Part shown: piece after piece, positions 5,877 through 7,431 of the stretch | How the letters are laid out: every line of letters starts with the position of its first letter | How positions within the stretch are numbered: position 1 is the first letter of the stretch | DNA from: Candidatus Eiseniibacteriota bacterium | GTDB taxonomy: Bacteria > Joyebacterota > Joyebacteria > Joyebacterales > Joyebacteraceae | Length of the DNA: 7,431 nucleotides | Assembly (NCBI GenBank): GCA_030638405.1 | Contig: DAOWER010000282.1 | Location: forward strand, 1-7,431 | Direction of reading: 5' to 3' | Position numbers and translations under genes: made by a program | Notes under the pieces: model-generated | Told to the model about the DNA's origin: nothing | Seen by the model: only the letters and a program-made list of their open reading frames with translations | The model's database searches: none

Positions 5877-6758
5877 CTACCACAGGAAGATCGCCGATAG
5901 CCTGTAGAGACTCCCTATCCTCCGCTCCGACAGCAGGGCGACGTCTATCCGGACGTGCTTCGTCCTCACGCCCAGCCCCGCTGTGATCCTGTCGCGGTTC
6001 ATTCCCGCTCTCAATGCGAAGGCCTCGTAGAACCAGACCTCGGTTCCCAGGTTGATGCTGTACTGGTCCTCGTAGTACTCGGGCGCTTCCCTGGGAGCGC
6101 GCCACTCGGCCGTCATCAGCATGACATCGCGGAACAGGTAGGTGCCACCGATGCGCAGCTCGCTCACTACCGGGTCGAGGTCCGCTTCCGCGGTCGTGGA
6201 GAGCAGTTGCAGCTTCGGCTCGCCGATGTTTCGCACGGTCCCGCCGACGCTCCACTTCCCGCGCCTGTACAGAGCGCCGAGGTCCGCCGAGTACGCGTCG
6301 TCGCCGCCCGACGCGAACGCCGGGTCGTTGTAGTACTCGTATCCGGGCGCCTCGATGGAGAAACGCTTGAGCGTCACGCCGGCGGCCAGACCGTCGATCG
6401 GCGTCTCGGTGCCGTAGCCCGCCAGAAGCGTGTCTTCGTTGTAGAGGTCCTGGGCGCCGGTCCTCATCCATCCCACACCGTACCCCATGCTTCCCGTTCC
6501 GTACGACGCCAGAGCCGCGTCTTCGGACAGACCCTCGACGCTGTAGACGCTGGTCCGCATGCCGAAGACCTGAACTCCATGCAGGTGAGCCAGCCCCGCC
6601 GGATTCCAGTGCAGCGCGGTGACGTCATCGGCGACGGCCACGAATGCGCCGCCCATTCCCATCGCCCTCGCCCCAAGCTCTGTCTCGAGGAAGTTCGCCT
6701 GAACGGCCCCGGCCAGAAGGAGCAGCGCGACGATCGCGATCAGTGTGAGTTTCAGCAT
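5877..6758 (-). CDS. PorV/PorQ-family outer-membrane protein
   Basis: A 293-residue protein with a short hydrophobic signal peptide (probable cleavage after VQA21), followed by the hallmark of this FadL-like barrel family at residues 29-57: GARAMGMGGAF, then VAVADDVTA, then WNPAGLA. The length of about 300 suits the family, and the aromatic end (AIFLW) suits an outer-membrane barrel. Later conserved-looking segments include SADLGALYRRGKWSVGGTVRN (split at about residue 176), typical of the family's second half. In Bacteroidota, PorV is the shuttle that takes type IX secretion cargo from the translocon to the attachment complex; many homologues in other phyla are uncharacterised. ATG 6758 is chosen because AAGGA lies 7 nt upstream; an in-frame TTG at 6785 would overlap the preceding gene. 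It starts only 13 bp after a gene ending in a T9SS-like C-terminal domain, which supports a functional pair. Confidence 0.9.
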   Translation of the reverse strand: MLKLTLIAIVALLLLAGAVQANFLETELGARAMGMGGAFVAVADDVTALHWNPAGLAHLHGVQVFGMRTSVYSVEGLSEDAALASYGTGSMGYGVGWMRTGAQDLYNEDTLLAGYGTETPIDGLAAGVTLKRFSIEAPGYEYYNDPAFASGGDDAYSADLGALYRRGKWSVGGTVRNIGEPKLQLLSTTAEADLDPVVSELRIGGTYLFRDVMLMTAEWRAPREAPEYYEDQYSINLGTEVWFYEAFALRAGMNRDRITAGLGVRTKHVRIDVALLSERRIGSLYRLSAIFLW

Positions 6759-6771
6759 AGACAGGTCCTTG

Positions 6772-7431
6772 CTACTTGATGACAACGACGGATTGGTTCA
6801 CTCGCTCGAACGTCGGCTCGGTCTTGAACCTCGCCTCAACACGCATCACGTATATGCCGTATGGTACGACTTGGCCCTGCTTGTCCGTTCCGTCCCAGGG
6901 CATTGTGTTCGGGTTTCGCCCCGTGTAGTCGGTCGGTCCCTGGAACACGAGCCTGCGGGCCAGCCGGCCCGCCAGGTCGTAGAACTCGATATTGACGTAG
7001 TCGGCCTCGCGGCCGAGGAAGAACGTGACGATCGCCTCATCGTAGAGGCCGTCGCCGTTCGGTGAGAATGGGTTCGGCTCCACGATGACGCCCGACAGGC
7101 CGTCCGAGCCGCCCACGTCCAGCGCCTCCCAGTAGAAGACGCCGTAGGTGCCGACGTCGCGTATCTCGCCCGTCACGGTGTTGCCGGCAGGATTGCCGGC
7201 TCCTCCCTTGAGGATCCAGCGCTCCGTTTCCGGTATCCATCCGAAGAGGCCGAAGTTCTCCTCATCGAGCCCGCCGGTCTGGTACTGCGGGTAGTGCAGC
7301 GTCAGGCTCGGCGTCCCGACGAGCGACACGGCCGTCCCGTCCGCGTACTGCGCCGTCAGGTCTCTGGCGACGCCGACGAACTCCATGTCGTCACGAATGC
7401 TGGAGACGTCGACCAGGCTCTCAGGAACAGG
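6772..7431 (-). CDS. Secreted protein with C-terminal FlgD-like/gliding-type Ig domain (C-terminal part)
   Basis: The reading frame is open to the right edge, so 219 C-terminal residues are seen and the start lies outside. An internal ATG at 7386 has no reason to be the start, because the frame continues upstream (PVPESLVDVSSIRDD). A beta-rich region (about 1-105), including GLFGWIPETERWIL and DVGTYGVFYWEA, precedes a C-terminal domain at about 115-219 that opens with EPNPFSPNGDGLYDE, the motif of FlgD_ig and gliding-motility/T9SS C-terminal domains. It continues with FYDLAGRLARRLV, PWDGTDKQGQVVPYGIYVMRV and ends in VVVIK. Such domains often direct export or surface attachment in FCB bacteria. 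The direct neighbour is a PorV-like gene, 13 bp downstream, and PorV is the T9SS cargo carrier. The functional part of this protein is outside the window, so its role is unknown. It could instead be an ordinary extracellular structural protein with an FlgD-like cap. Confidence 0.85.
   Translation of the reverse strand, partial: PVPESLVDVSSIRDDMEFVGVARDLTAQYADGTAVSLVGTPSLTLHYPQYQTGGLDEENFGLFGWIPETERWILKGGAGNPAGNTVTGEIRDVGTYGVFYWEALDVGGSDGLSGVIVEPNPFSPNGDGLYDEAIVTFFLGREADYVNIEFYDLAGRLARRLVFQGPTDYTGRNPNTMPWDGTDKQGQVVPYGIYVMRVEARFKTEPTFERVNQSVVVIK

Noticed and set aside
5955..6779. A 274-codon plus-strand open frame opposite the PorV-like gene.
   Set aside because: The opposite strand carries a clear PorV/PorQ signature and signal peptide; the plus-strand product has no family features.
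7183..7200. Short direct repeat TTGCCGGC within the partial gene at the right edge.
   Set aside because: It encodes a short Gly-Asn repeat (AGNPAGN) in frame and contains the common GCCGGC palindrome; too short to be a repeat element.

Overview
The window is a densely packed, GC-rich stretch in which every supported gene lies on the minus strand, so transcription runs from the right edge to the left edge. Base composition, Sec and lipoprotein signals, several outer-membrane beta-barrels ending in aromatic residues, a PorV/PorQ-family protein and an FlgD-like/T9SS-like C-terminal domain point to a diderm bacterium of the FCB group or a neighbouring candidate phylum (for example Eisenbacteria, Krumholzibacteriota, Latescibacterota or Gemmatimonadota types). 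This placement is inference. No rRNA or other phylogenetic marker is present.

In transcription order the genes are: (1) 7431-6772, the C-terminal part of a secreted protein ending in an FlgD-like/gliding-type Ig domain; (2) 6758-5877, a PorV/PorQ-family outer-membrane protein; (3) 5797-4217, a predicted outer-membrane beta-barrel with a likely TTG start; (4) 4132-2051, a protein with an N-terminal glycogen-binding (CBM48/AMPK-type) domain joined to a large predicted outer-membrane barrel; (5) 1974-1168, a lipoprotein with two CBM48/AMPK-type domains; (6) 1101-106, a MalF/UgpA-type sugar ABC permease; (7) 76-1, the first codons of what is probably its MalG-type partner. Gaps are 13, 79, 84, 76, 66 and 29 bp, and each start has a recognisable Shine-Dalgarno sequence. 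This fits one operon or two overlapping transcription units. No gene-free stretch exceeds 300 bases. No tRNA, rRNA, CRISPR array, insertion sequence or convincing promoter was seen. GC-rich hairpins without a downstream U-run (read on the coding strand) lie in the three gaps around genes 3 and 4, and a perfect 20-bp palindrome lies early in gene 3.

Taken together, genes 3-7 look like a trans-envelope route for an alpha-glucan or maltodextrin: barrel(s) in the outer membrane, three glycogen-binding modules on a barrel and a lipoprotein, and an inner-membrane MalF/MalG-type importer. No SusC/SusD-like gene is visible, and the position just upstream of malF, often used for a periplasmic binding protein, is taken by the double-CBM48 lipoprotein. 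Genes 1-2 may be a T9SS-like cargo/PorV pair expressed with it. The domain calls are strong. The idea of a single uptake machine is inference.
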